A stretch of DNA of 64,000 nt from Gymnorhina tibicen (GCA_013399875.1 VXAZ01004553.1:372001-436000); one strand, 5' to 3'; positions 25,951 to 37,431 are shown, counted from the stretch's first letter. Notes: a model not told the origin generated them from the sequence alone. A program made the numbers and translations.

Positions 25951-26539
25951 TGTGAAATTGGCTAAAGCGCATTTTTAACTTAAAATTTAGGACCTTTTTG
26001 CATTGTTGGACCAATACGAAAGGCCACTAATGCAAGTGAAAGCAGGGTTCTCAGTTTCTGATGACATTTCTAAGGCTATAGACTGGAAGAACTCCCGAGT
26101 ACAATGATGTTATTGGCTGCATAAAGAAAAATAGATCATATATTTCATCTTTTCTCCAAGAGTGTTGTGCAATGCCAACATTTGTATTGTCTGGAAGCAG
26201 TAAAAAGAGCTGCCTTCATAACAAGAGAGGGTGCAAGATTCTGAAACCATCTGTCATGTATTTTAACACATATACAATAGATTTTTGATGTAATTAAATT
26301 ATTTTTTCCCCCATGCTTTGTGTATTGCATCTTGCTCAGTTGAACACTGAAGGAGAGCTTTACCTGTTGTGTGGCAACCCCACATCCACGTGAAGCTGCA
26401 CACGAAGGTAAGCCTGCAACCCTCATCTTCTGCATTCCTGCCTGCCCTCTCCTGCAGGAGACAAGAGACTGCAGTCCCCCTCTGTTTTTGCTGAAAACAG
26501 GGCAGCTCTTTTCCATTTCCTTCCCTACCTGGAATCACC
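25951..26539. other. Non-coding spacer
   Basis: The DNA between the CR1 pieces and the small CpG island is AT-rich. No gene or repeat is recognised in it. Confidence 0.5.
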
Positions 26540-26860
26540 TGTGGATCCCCGGGCAGCCCCAGCCTTGCGCCTCGCAGGTTTGCGGAGCAGCCCCGTGCTC
26601 CCCCTGCTGCGTGCCCCGTGTGCCGAGCAGCTGGCCGGGGTGGCGGGTGATGTGTGATGTATTAACCAGCTGCACTGGCACACGCGGGAGGCTGCAGGTG
26701 AGGGTGTGCCCCGAGCGCGGCCCCGGGCTGCAGGCACACGGGGCAGCTCTGCAGCTGCAGCGCTGGGGGGTGGCTCGCAGGCAGCGCCTCAATCGGCCAC
26801 GCACCCAGAGCTGAGGGGCCCGAAAATCTGTTTTGTTGCGTGACGCGCCGTAATTGACAG
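26540..26860. promoter_or_regulatory. Small CpG island, possible alternative promoter
   Basis: I count about 27 CpG dinucleotides in roughly 290 bases of about two-thirds GC, an observed/expected ratio near 0.8, in a neighbourhood that is CpG-depleted. Unmethylated islands of this kind usually mark promoters or strong developmental enhancers. A consensus splice donor CAG|GTGAGG sits at 26697/26698 on the plus strand, so the island could hold a non-coding first exon read rightward. Open frames in both directions here are GC-driven and contain no recognisable domain. The hairpin at 26927-27007 lies less than 100 bases downstream. Confidence 0.55.
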
Positions 26861-26926
26861 CAAGGTATCTGGTCTTCCTCTAGAATGCCTATTTTTAAGG
26901 ATGTTTGCTCGCTCCGTGAATTGAAT

Positions 26927-27007
26927 AAACCAGTTTTGCAATCTGCTGCAGGCCCCACCCTGCCTAACCCTGGCTAGTTAACCTGTAACTGATTGCAAAA
27001 CTGGTTT
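26927..27007. ncRNA. 81-base imperfect hairpin, candidate small-RNA precursor or palindromic regulatory element
   Basis: The left arm AAACCAGTTTTGCAATC (26927-26943) and the right arm GATTGCAAAACTGGTTT (26991-27007) are perfect 17-base reverse complements. After a short 3x3 interruption (one of its three positions still pairs) the stem continues with TGCAGG (26947-26952) against CCTGTA (26982-26987), one pair being G-U. This leaves a 29-base loop. The size and shape resemble a microRNA precursor, but no known mature sequence is recognised; the right arm only shares TGCAAAACTG with miR-19. Each arm also contains an AACCAGTT/AACTGGTT grainyhead-like motif, so a DNA-level palindrome is an equal alternative. 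Confidence 0.35.
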
Positions 27008-27009
27008 GA

Positions 27010-29580
27010 GTCACACGCTGAAGAAAGAGACGTAAATTAGGTTTTTAATATCTTAACTCCCCTCCTCACCAATAACATAAGCCATCAGTTGTTAATGGTG
27101 CTGCCGTAAAAGAGCACAGCACGTGTCATCCATTTGCCACACTTTAATGGATCTTTTCATGCTTTCGGAGATTAAAAATTAGGCAGAAATAGAAGTCCCT
27201 CCCCAGTGCTGCAGCCTGGATGCCAGATTCATACCCTGTTTGCAGGATTCACATGGATGCCCTGAAAAGCTCTGACATAACTGAGCAGCCATAGTTCAGC
27301 TGATGTGCGTTGCCTTGCTAAGCCGCTGCCACTGGCTCGTGTTTCTGAGCCAGTGCTCATGAGATGTTGGTAAATAGCCACAAACCCTTCAAACCCGGGC
27401 AGCAGAGCAAGCCCATGTCTCAAACAAACAGTTTTTACTTACTGTTTTCCCCTGGCCTGAATTACTGAGGCAGGTCAGACAACAGTCACCTAGAGAAAAG
27501 AAAACAGAAACTAAGAGGTATGGGCAGTGTTTCATATGTAGGATGTTTATATTGATGTGTTACTGAAACAACTCTATCCCATGCAAGTTTGTTTTCCCCG
27601 TTGTTTTGCTGTAATGCGTGGCCAGAAGGAGCCCAGCCTAGGGACTGAAAATGTAAAGTCGGTGAATGCTCCTTCTGAGCAGTTTTTCCTTCCAACTGGC
27701 TTTCGATTTCTCATTGCCTCTGGCCCTTTTTCAGCCTTTAATTCTTTTATTGCAAAAGGGAGCAGAGTGAGCAGGAGTTACAGTGCAGGGATACATTAAT
27801 GCCTAATTCCCATCCAGACGAAGCCAACAAGTAAATTTTGCCCAGGCTATGCTGAGGCCACACAACTGATGGAGCCCCCTTAGCTCTCTGAGAGGTACAG
27901 TGGTGGCCATGCTCCTGGTCCCACGGAAAGGGGAGATTATATTCCATTTCAGTTCCCAGTTTGGAGGGGAATATCCACTAATGGATACAATATCCACTAA
28001 TCTTGCCCAGAAATGCTGGAAGAAACCCACTGCTTTCTTCTGCAAGGAGCACAGTAAAATGCAATTAATGTCTCTGAAGAACCTACTATTCTGTGACACA
28101 GCAGCCTCCTGCTAGGCAGTGTTCCCTCCATGGGGCTTGGAGGAGTGGATTTATCTCAGGCAGAGGAAGACATTAAACTTAAATTTCCTTCAGTGTTGAG
28201 TGGACTGAAGCTTAACTACTTTGCTGCAAGGGAGTAATGGCAATGTGCCCTTCTTCCTCTCTGTAAAGCACAGAGGCCATCTGCCAGCTTGAAAAGCAGA
28301 CCAGAGACACCCACCCTCAGCAGAGGCCACTGGGGTCCAAGTCACAGCAGGAGAACACCTCCTGTTATGCTGAATAAGTGTCAACGCTGACAGAAAGCAG
28401 GCCCCTAACTGGTTTCCTATGGATTTCTCTTGTAGCTGGTACTGGGTACTTCCAATTTACCTGTGCTGAGTCTCGTTCTTGGGCACCTGCCTTTTCCCAA
28501 GCATTGTCAAACACAAAAGCAAATGCGTCAGTCGAGGTTGCAACACTGAGAGTTGGGGAGGTTTATCCTTAAGAGCATCAGGTCTGGGGTCACTTAGGCC
28601 AGTACAGAGAAAACATTTTAAAGAGGAATGAAGGAACAGATAGTCTCATGAAAAAATGGTGCTTTTGGCGAGGTTTTATTCACATGATTTTTTGTGTGAA
28701 TGACTCAAACGAGCAGCGGGCTCACAGAAACTTTTTGTGCTGAGGGGTGGCAGGTGGTGGTGTTCCGGCAGAGTTCAGCCAGGTACCACTACTCTTCGCT
28801 AGTACGGGCAAGATTAGAGGAGGAAACACTGCCCAAGGAAGGGCTTACAGGCTTCTAATTTTGTCTAACTACTACCCAGGGTTTCTTCTTTACTTGCCTT
28901 TGGCTGTTAAAAGTGACTCAAACGCCTTCACCTGCCTACAACTATGTATGTAAGGCCATTATTATTAATAAATCAAACTACTTCCCTTTGTATGTGCTTG
29001 GAAGGAGTTTAACATTGCTGAATGCTCTACTGCAGCTGAGAACACAGCCCTTCTGAGTTTCAGTTCTTTCCAACAGTTACTGATCTCAGTTTGGAAATAC
29101 CTCCCTTTTACAAGCCATTTAATTGCTTACTTTAAAAATTCACCAAAGCTCAGCTGGGGCCTGATTTTCAGTGAACCTCAGTTCTGTACCCACAAGGAAT
29201 TTAGATGACTCTGTGACCTCGTACTAAGTGAATAAATTAGAAAGATGACTTTTTAAAATGATTGGTTGTACCTGGAATACATGTGGGATAAAATGTCTTA
29301 GGGCACAAAGAAGTTGTACTTGTTTAGAGTAATTTGAAAGCTGACTTGGGGACAAGCCGGGAGCTTGGCTCTTCAACTCTACCGGATACCAAAAGTTTGG
29401 AAGAACTACCAGAGCTGAGGAGAGAATTTTTATATGTAAATAAGAAAGAAAAAAGAACTAATTGAGGGCAGTGTGGTGTATGTGCTTGCATTAGGAAAGT
29501 CCGAGGTGCTACAGGTGTATTTGGATGGTACAGAGTTTTGCTGTTACCTTAGCTGCTGTGAAGATTGCTCCGACTTCCCA
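27010..29580. other. Non-coding stretch with a short direct repeat
   Basis: No gene is recognised. At 27970-28001 the 13-mer AATATCCACTAAT occurs twice with a 19-base period. The rest is average-composition non-coding DNA with short chance open frames. Confidence 0.5.
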
Positions 29581-29583
29581 CTA

Positions 29584-29700
29584 CCATTTCCAGTTGGTAA
29601 AAAGGAAATACTAATGCTTAGGGCACAGGGGTGGTATGAGGATCAACTGGTTGGTGTGTATAAAGTGCTTTGAAAATGATAAATGTTATGTAATTGGAAA
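29584..29700 (+). mobile_element. Ancient L3/CR1-like 3' end remnant
   Basis: The order of motifs follows the old amniote L3-type 3' end as I remember it. A 'GGTAAAAAGGAAATACTAA' segment comes first, then a 'CACAGGGGTGGTATGAGGAT' segment, then TATAAAGTGCTTTGAAAATG and a final ATGTTATGTAATTG. It is heavily diverged, as expected for an element older than the bird-mammal split. A repeat-library search would be decisive. Confidence 0.4.
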
Positions 29701-32700
29701 ATGCTGACAGTTATCATCCATCTGGGACTGATTATGAAAAATAACAAATTAATTAATTTCCTCAGGATCTAGAGGGTAAAAGAAGCATAAAACAGATGAG
29801 GCTGTGCAGGTGTTAGAGTAACTGGGCTTGTGAGGTGACCTAAGATGAAATCACACGTGAAATGAGGTCAGGATTCTCTATGTTTATGATAAACATTTGT
29901 CCATTACATCATGTCATTGTTTGACACTTCTGCCCAGCTCTTTAATGAGCACTTACAGGGCCTGTGACTCACGGGTGTGAGTGTGTCCCATGTACCTGTG
30001 GCACCACTGTGGGGAAAGCACACAGCCCTGGGCTGGGAGCATTTACTGACCAGCGGGACTCATGCTCGTCCTTGGCCTCCTTCTGACAAAACCTGGCCAT
30101 TAAGACTGGACAGCTATTCCCCCACGTTTGGGAGGCGTTGTTCTTCCTGCAGGACACTGGTTTGGGATGGGCCTCCACTTCCATGGATCACTCCAAGCGC
30201 TGGGGTAGTGTGTCCTGACCGGCTCTCGATGGGATGTAACACATCATGAGCATAGGAGCAGCAAAGCCAGAACAAAGAGGGCATTTGCAATCGGGATTGA
30301 GGTTCACAGCAGCCTCTCTATCCACTGGAGCTTGCAAAGCTGCAAAACTCCGAATTTTAAATGCATTAAACAGTTGCTTTAATTTCAAGTAACACTGTCA
30401 GTCCAGTCAGTGTTTGTCATTTCTGGAACACAGCAGAAAAAGCAGTGAGGGAAGAGACAGTCTGATGCAGAAATGAAAACTGGGGATCCTGTTCTGATGG
30501 GGTAGAGCCCCAGCCAGCCTCAGTGGGTCCTACATCTTCAGCTGACTCTTTTCTTACCCCTGTCTCTAAACTGTCTTCCTAAATACTGGCTAGATGAAAA
30601 GCATTTGTGGCTCCCCCCTGGGAAGGATGAGGAAAGGTCGGGATTTACATGGTGATATTTACTGCTACAAACTCTGTAATAGCCATTCCAGAAACTTGGT
30701 TCAGTGGTTCTCCTCCCTGTGAACTGAGCCCATCTAACTACATACCCATACACCATTAGGATTTCCCAGCAGCTTTAGGATTTTTTTCTTCTTTCATTAC
30801 CAATCAACTGCAAATTACTCTTTGTAATTTTTCTACCAAAAAGCCATGTAAACCTGGCCTTCAAGGGTTAGTTACAGTAAGGAATTCATTTCTTCTCTTT
30901 AGATTTCCTTTTATACTCATTTGAACATCTAAAAAGTCAAGTTTAACAGGAAATAGGAATATAGTCTTGTAAGAGTCCCTTTCCTTTCTCCCTCCTCTCC
31001 CTCTTTTCCCCTTCAAAAGTAGAAAGACTGAATCCTGCTGGTTTTGTAGTGTCTGAGAACTGGTGCTGTGCTCTCTCGGCTCCCCTGCTCTGTTCCGAAC
31101 AAACCCCGAGCTTTGCAGGTGGCTGGAACTGGTTTGTATTTTATTAAAGCAGATGAAAACACACTGAGAAAATAACGAAGCACGAGAAACTCAGGTACTT
31201 TTTGCAAGTCTCATTAAGCAGATGACATAGACAAGTGTGCAACAAGAGGACAAATACCTTCTGACCTCTTGCTTCTTAGCAACATCGCCCTTAACGCCTC
31301 TGCAGAGCTCGGACCTTCTCACTTCTGTTTTCTCTAAATTGTATTTACCATGGGTGATTCTACAGGCATTATGAGTGGAGAAATGGAAAAATCAGTGTAA
31401 AATAAGGATAACTGTATTCTAGTTGGGCCTTTAGTGTGCAATCTGTCCTACCTGCCTTGACCATATATTGGGTAACCCTGCCACGCATGTGAAGTTTGGG
31501 TTTGTATTTATCAGAACTTCCAATGATACTTTGGGTTTTGTGTGGATAAGGGCTGTTGAACAATTCTTCCATGTCTGGGACAGTTTGTTTTCACTTTAGA
31601 CACTGTCACTTGTGGTTCACTGGTTTCGGTAGCCTTCCCTCATGTATGGCAACTTCTCCCTTAGCATGTGGCTTTCCAGGGATTAGGTGAAGCAGCAGCC
31701 AGGGAAGTCTGTGTCTGCTGCTCTTGGTGTGACAGGATCACATCACGTCCCTGCTGAAGCTGCCTGGCACTTTCTCCAGTGAAACATCTTCCATTTCTTG
31801 TGTTGAGATGGCAGAATGCCTCTGCCTGCAGAAGTCACCTGTGAAGTCATGTTGGTGAGATAAGTGGATGCTTGGGAACGACCTTGGGCAACAGATCTCG
31901 CAGCAGATGGTGCTTTTAAGTGCTTTGAAATATTCCTTGGATGTAATTTCAAGCCTGAGCCAAAGGAAGCCTCTAACGGTGTACTTCGGTGGTTAAGATA
32001 AACATTAAGGTGTCATTCATTATTGTTGTTACTGTTATTTTTATTGCTATTTGTATTGCTATTATTATTCATGTGTCTAGATAAGCATGAAGAATTCCCA
32101 GAAGAGGTACCCACCTAAACCCCGTTGAAACCAAAATAAATTAGGTACTTAGATACTGAAGAGGATTAAAAATACCTGCACCTAACATCAAGCATCTAAA
32201 CACCATTAGAAATCGGGGCCAAAGTGAAGGGAGAGAACAAACTATGCCATTTGCATATTAAGCAGGCTGAGACATGCTCAAAACCCTGAAATTTTTATGA
32301 ATCAAAGAGATACTTTGGGAATTTGAACGGGAATTTTTTTCTCCTTTTTTTTTTTTCTCCCATCACAAGAGGATGGGAACACCACAAAATTTGTAGTGCA
32401 AAATATATTCTAAAAAGCCCAACGACACAAGTGGTTTCGACAGCAATTTGTTTCAATCAGTGGCACTAGGAATTATTGCTGTCAGGAGAAGGAATAGGCT
32501 GCTGTGCCTATATTGTTTGCTCTAAAGCAGGACGAGAGCCACACCATTTTGGTGTTTGTGATTTCATCAGTGGGAGAAATACAGAGCCCTGGACTCTGGT
32601 CATGTCATTTTAAAAAGCTCTCAGTTTACCTTTAGAAATAAGCACCCAGGATTGTCTGAAATTATATATTTCCACTCTCTGTACTATTTTAACTCAGTTG

Positions 32701-32730
32701 GGCTCTGAGGCCGTGGTTCATGTCCTGGCT
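29701..32730. other. Non-coding stretch
   Basis: No exon or RNA gene is recognised. A diffuse (TTA/TTG)n-type region lies at 32018-32070, and an octamer-like ATTTGCAT occurs near 32250. Parts of 32.2-32.7 kb have the look of conserved non-coding DNA, with FOX- and MEIS-like motifs, but this is only an impression. Confidence 0.45.
32018..32070. repeat. Imperfect trinucleotide (ATT/TTG) repeat
   Basis: A degenerate run of ATT, GTT and ATT-like triplets is interrupted by single changes. It is an old, decayed microsatellite. Confidence 0.6.
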
Positions 32731-32739
32731 TCCTCTTGA

Positions 32740-33020
32740 CTCAATTATTGTAATTCATTATTAAATTGTTATTTGTTTACATTCTTTACACTGTCTGCTG
32801 CTTTACAAAGCTCAGCAGCTAGATTTGTAATATGGAGAGCTCTGTTCCATTACATTACAGCGTCCCCACAGCATTTTTTTGTTGGCATGTTCAGCAGCAC
32901 ATTGATCTGGATATTTAATTCTTTGCACACTGTAGATTAACGCTAATCTATGCACTGCTTTAAGCCTTTCCTGGGATTAGCGGTTTTCCTAATCTGAACT
33001 GCAATCCAAATACAAAGTTT
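32740..33020. promoter_or_regulatory. Candidate conserved non-coding element with K50 homeodomain sites
   Basis: This segment is rich in TAAT cores. It carries four TAATCC/TAATCT-type sites in 62 bases: AGATTA 32934-32939, TAATCT 32944-32949, GGATTA 32974-32979 and TAATCT 32990-32995. The first two form an inverted pair around ACGC. Such sites are bound by OTX, PITX, CRX and GSC proteins, whose homeodomain has lysine at position 50. Enhancer function is inferred from motif density; conservation cannot be tested here. Confidence 0.35.
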
Positions 33021-33303
33021 TAAAATTCTTTCAGTGTAACCAAAACACTGATTCCAAGTGTCGTTGAGCTTTGAGGTTCATTCCAAGTCCAAAATGGGCT
33101 CCGGATCTAGAATTTGCAAGATCCATCTTGTTTTCATCTGCTAGTGCTCTCTAGACAGATGAGGGTTTCCTTATTCCTAGAGTAAGCAAGGAATCCTGTT
33201 AACCCTGTATCTTTGGGTGCTGTTTCATCTCTTGGAGACTTGAAGGCACCATCTGGTTTTGGGTGGCTGGGCTGAAATGTGTAAGCCATGTTCCCTGTAC
33301 CTA

Positions 33304-33317
33304 GTGCCCCCTGCTAT
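33304..33317 (-). promoter_or_regulatory. CTCF-like site, reverse orientation
   Basis: On the minus strand the sequence reads ATAGCAGGGGGCAC. It matches the CTCF core CCASYAGRKGGCRS at all positions except the first two. It points leftward, convergent with the forward candidate at 15970, a geometry typical of loop anchors. Occupancy is inferred. Confidence 0.4.
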
Positions 33318-33479
33318 CAGTGGTCTCATTAGAAAGACAAAAGTGGTTCCTGTATGTAAAGCACAGCCCAGCCTCCACCTTATCTCTAAGTATGTTCACA
33401 CTTGCCTCTGCCCCAGACTCAATAGGACTTGCACTCAAAAGAGTATTTCTCTGACAAATGTGAGACTTGATACTACTGC

Positions 33480-33880
33480 AGGCCTTTATTCTCTAATTCT
33501 TTTGCTTGCTCTTTCTATCCTTCCTTACCTTACTCCTTTAATGGTGAAGCTAATTCCCTTTCCTCACTGCTGTCTCCCATTTCTACCACTTCCTATTTTT
33601 TCTTTTCCTAAACTACAGTGTCCCTTGCTCTCCCAGCTGGTTTCCTTTCAGCTGTTCTTTCTGCCCCATCAATTCTTTTTCTTTTTCAGCTTTTCCTTTC
33701 TCCATTTTTATCACCCTTTTTAAACTTTCTTTCATTTTTCCTGTCTTCCATCTGTAGTCTCAAAAATTTCTCTCACTTTCTCTCCTCATTTCTCTGTCTT
33801 TTCTCTTTCCCCAGTCTCTCTCCCTGAAGTCCTTTTATTGGTGTCTGTCTCTTGAATCTCACTCTTTCCCTTTTTTAACA
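33480..33880. repeat. Pyrimidine-rich (C/T) strand-asymmetric tract
   Basis: About 400 bases of the plus strand are dominated by C and T, with only isolated purines and many TTTCC/CTTTC units. It is not a clean microsatellite. Long polypyrimidine tracts can form triplex DNA, act as splicing signals when transcribed rightward, or be decayed (CT)n repeats. Open frames here (for example from 33259 on the plus strand) are Leu/Ser/Phe/Pro-rich by composition and are not real proteins. Confidence 0.7.
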
Positions 33881-33889
33881 CATTTTCCC

Positions 33890-36640
33890 ATATTCCCCGC
33901 TCAGATGTCTCCTTTCTAGCTGAGATAAGCATTTGTCCCCAGGAAATGCCCCTGCCTGGGCTTGTCCCCATGTCCCTTTGTTTTCTCCAGCTTTTGTAAT
34001 TCTCAGCGCACCTGTGTGCCTGGAGAAGCCATTCATCAATAAACAGAGGGCAGGCAATTCATCAAAGTTCTGCCTATGAATGTGCTGCCCATGTACCTTC
34101 CTTCTTTATCCACAGGGCCTCCAGAGCCTCCCCTTGCATGGAGACGGTGGCTGGACTAACAGGCTGGCTGGTGCTGATGCTGTTTTTACCATCTGTCAAA
34201 ATGCACAGACCTCTCTCTCCCCAGTACCTCACTTTTCCCTGTCAGAAATTCATGGGCGTTCCAGGTGTGTATTTTTTGAAGTGGCTGCCAGTGTGGTATG
34301 GCATGGCACGACAATCCTCCAGGACATCCTCCAGGATATACGAGCCAGGAGGGAAGAGAAACCAATACTTGACCGAATTTCCCTGCCTCGGTGTTCAGAG
34401 GACACTGGTTTTGTCTGGAGCTTGCTGGCTGTGCTTAGCAAGGGCCATGGTTTGGTCACCTCACTGATTTGCTTTTCATCCTGGGCTCAGTTTTGGTGGT
34501 TTAATTGGTATGGAGAGTTGTCTGGGAGGAAGATATTGTCAGGACTCAGTCTTGAGTTGAAAACAGTGGATTGTGGATGAACTTTTGTGTTGTGCCAGTG
34601 GAAGGCTTCCAGTCCTGCCCAGGCATTTGTTTTCGCCTTTCTTCCACGGGAGCATTTCTTCCTCTGAAGGACATTAACATAAAGAGCTTCAGAACCTGGG
34701 AAATAGTCGGAATTGTGTGAAGGCCTTTCCTGCTGCTTGCAGTTAACAGAAAAATATGCACGCGTCAGGTAAATTTAATTCTTCTTCCACAATTCTTCTG
34801 AATTCTGAATAGCAAAAGAGCTAGTGAACTGCCTGTCTGTACATACAGCAAACAGCTGCAACCTGCTTTGGGTCTGATTTGTGTTCATCCACAATGATGG
34901 CTGCAGAAACAATCCTCTTTTTTTTCTTTTCCACAAGGAGAGCACGATCCTGCAAAATTTTCATCACTTTCATTTGTGAGAATTTGCTATAGGTAAGAAG
35001 TTTCCAAACTCTACTTATCCGTTGTCCAAAGATCTGCTACTTTTCCTCCCCATATACAGAGCTGTGATAACTTTTGGGCCCTGCACAGGCACAGAATTTA
35101 AGAGTCAGTATTCTTGGTACTTCCTCTGCAAGCCTTATGGAAAAAAAATCACATTCATTTAAAGACATTTCACATTTTTGTGCATGCAGCAAGCATAGAG
35201 GAGGGAGTGTAAGCCTAGTGACTGAAAAAATCTATGTTATAGGTGTTAGGGGGCAATGTTTTGTCCCATTTTTCTGTTCCAACTTTGGAAAAGAGTTGGT
35301 AAACTTTAAGTGCACTCAAGAGACTATGGCTTTTGTGCAGACATCTGCAAAGTGATTGAATTTTCCCAATTGTGCAGGCACTCAGACACTTATTAGACAA
35401 TATTACTAGAGCTATTTGGAAAGAAGGAGTGGAGGAGGAAAGAAATTCTGCATGTGTGAAGGGGTTTCTTGTAGCCTGTTTTGGGGAAGAAATTTTTCAG
35501 CCAGTGTGGAATGGTGTGGGGAAAAAAATATCTTAAAATATATTCGTTTTTGCATTCTCACAGTCCTTTGACCAAGACCTGCTCAGACTTTGGCTTAACT
35601 TGATATTGTTACTTGTTGCACACTTTTCTGCAGGAATGTTTTAGCAGGTTTCAGTCAGTGTCACGAGTGTGACCAGTGGGAACCCTGCACCTTCTGCTTG
35701 CACTGCCTGTCATGCACACTTTGTGCCTGGTCCACAAAGGTAAAAAACAGCTGCAGCCTCCCTGTAAACTGCAATGTGAGCTTGAAGTGGCTCCTTTTCA
35801 ACAGGCTCTCGGGTCAGTCACAGGCTGCAAGGATGTCTGTTAACAGCATGGCTGTCTCTCAAGATTGGTACAGGGAAAGCACCGGGACAAGCACGTTTCT
35901 GGTATTTGCAGAATGACACGCTGGGCATCCCTTCTCAGTGTCACACAGAGTAATACACAGGGCATTTACTGAGGATTCCACCAGCATGCCATGAACTTAC
36001 ATGCAGTGTGAACATGTAAATGCTGCCTGGTGACACTGACACGTTCTTCTGAGGCTGTAACGTGATTTTCCTGATAGCTCCAAGCGCCATAGCCCTGCTG
36101 GGCAAACTTTCAAAGGTGGGTAGAAATGTGTGTTTGCACATCAAAATAGGCAATTTATTTCACAAACACCAAGGTGTCCAGTTATCCATTTTGCTTATGC
36201 AAATATGAATTTTCACAAGCACAACAGCTGTGCCTTCCCTGCAATTATTTCCATAAGGTAGCGGATTGTTAACTGAAGGAGACGTGCCTATGATGCTGCT
36301 TGGGGAGCGTTTCTAGGGGATGGGTTGCACAAGTACAAGAAGGGTACAGATACACCAGTGGCACTTAGGCTCACTCATTTGGAGTGGTGCAAAACTGGCA
36401 TTGCAAAATCTGCATCTGGGGACAGTTTTGTGAGAAAGGTCAGGATCTGGACTGAGGGTGAAGACTGCGGACCCCTGGGCCTTGCTACGTCCATGTCAGT
36501 TTGGGGTGCGATGTCTTCTCATCCCATGCTCTGTTGGGCCCTGGGGTGCTGTGCTGGCCTTGTGGACACAGATCTGTGTTTCTTAGGGATTGGTGAGGGT
36601 TTGCACGGGGCTTTGCAGGGCACCCAGGGGTTGAATGTGA
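33890..36640. other. Non-coding stretch upstream of the main CpG island
   Basis: No recognisable exon is present. A good splice acceptor (polypyrimidine then CCACAG, ending at about 34115) precedes a 166-codon frame, but that frame has no recognisable domain. A 12-base-period direct repeat of ATCCTCCAGGA lies at 34314-34336. A perfect octamer ATGCAAAT is at 36197-36204. Confidence 0.45.
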
Positions 36641-36895
36641 GTGCGGGTACACTGAGCCTCCCCATCCATTCCCCCCTGGACCTCATGGCGGAGCCCCGTC
36701 CAGCGCATCCTCCGGAACTCTGTTTCACAGCACCGCACGCCGTGTTGCGGACCCCCGCCGCCGGTCCATCGCCGGGCGTGCAGGACGGCATCGCCCCGCG
36801 GCCGCCCCGAGCGCGGTGCCGCGGCCGCCCCGCTCGGCCGGCCCGGTCCCCTCCCGCGGGCTCCCCTATGAGGTCAGCGCGGCGCGGAGGCCCCG

Positions 36896-37419
36896 NNNNN
36901 NNNNNNNNNNNNNNNNNNNNNNNNNNNNNNNNNNNNNNNNNNNNNNNNNNNNNNNNNNNNNNNNNNNNNNNNNNNNNNNNNNNNNNNNNNNNNNNNNNNN
37001 NNNNNNNNNNNNNNNNNNNNNNNNNNNNNNNNNNNNNNNNNNNNNNNNNNNNNNNNNNNNNNNNNNNNNNNNNNNNNNNNNNNNNNNNNNNNNNNNNNNN
37101 NNNNNNNNNNNNNNNNNNNNNNNNNNNNNNNNNNNNNNNNNNNNNNNNNNNNNNNNNNNNNNNNNNNNNNNNNNNNNNNNNNNNNNNNNNNNNNNNNNNN
37201 NNNNNNNNNNNNNNNNNNNNNNNNNNNNNNNNNNNNNNNNNNNNNNNNNNNNNNNNNNNNNNNNNNNNNNNNNNNNNNNNNNNNNNNNNNNNNNNNNNNN
37301 NNNNNNNNNNNNNNNNNNNNNNNNNNNNNNNNNNNNNNNNNNNNNNNNNNNNNNNNNNNNNNNNNNNNNNNNNNNNNNNNNNNNNNNNNNNNNNNNNNNN
37401 NNNNNNNNNNNNNNNNNNN
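36896..37419. other. Assembly gap (524 N)
   Basis: Undetermined bases fill this interval, in the middle of the CpG island. The missing sequence probably includes the transcription start region and possibly the first exon. The stated gap length may be an estimate. Confidence 1.
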
Positions 37420-37430
37420 CCGATTCTTGT

Positions 37431-37431
<1 letters not shown>

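Noticed and set aside
26371..26814. 147-codon plus-strand frame over the small CpG island
   Set aside because: It is one of several overlapping frames on both strands caused by high GC, and no domain is recognised.
27557..28115. Short frames on both strands at 27.5-28.1 kb
   Set aside because: They overlap each other in opposite strands and have no recognisable features.
33259..33827. 154- and 69-codon Leu/Ser/Phe-rich frames
   Set aside because: Their residues simply reflect the pyrimidine tract.
34080..34580. 166-codon plus-strand frame after a good splice acceptor
   Set aside because: The acceptor-like sequence is attractive, but the product has no recognisable domain and contains a composition repeat caused by the 12-base duplication. 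A second frame overlaps it.
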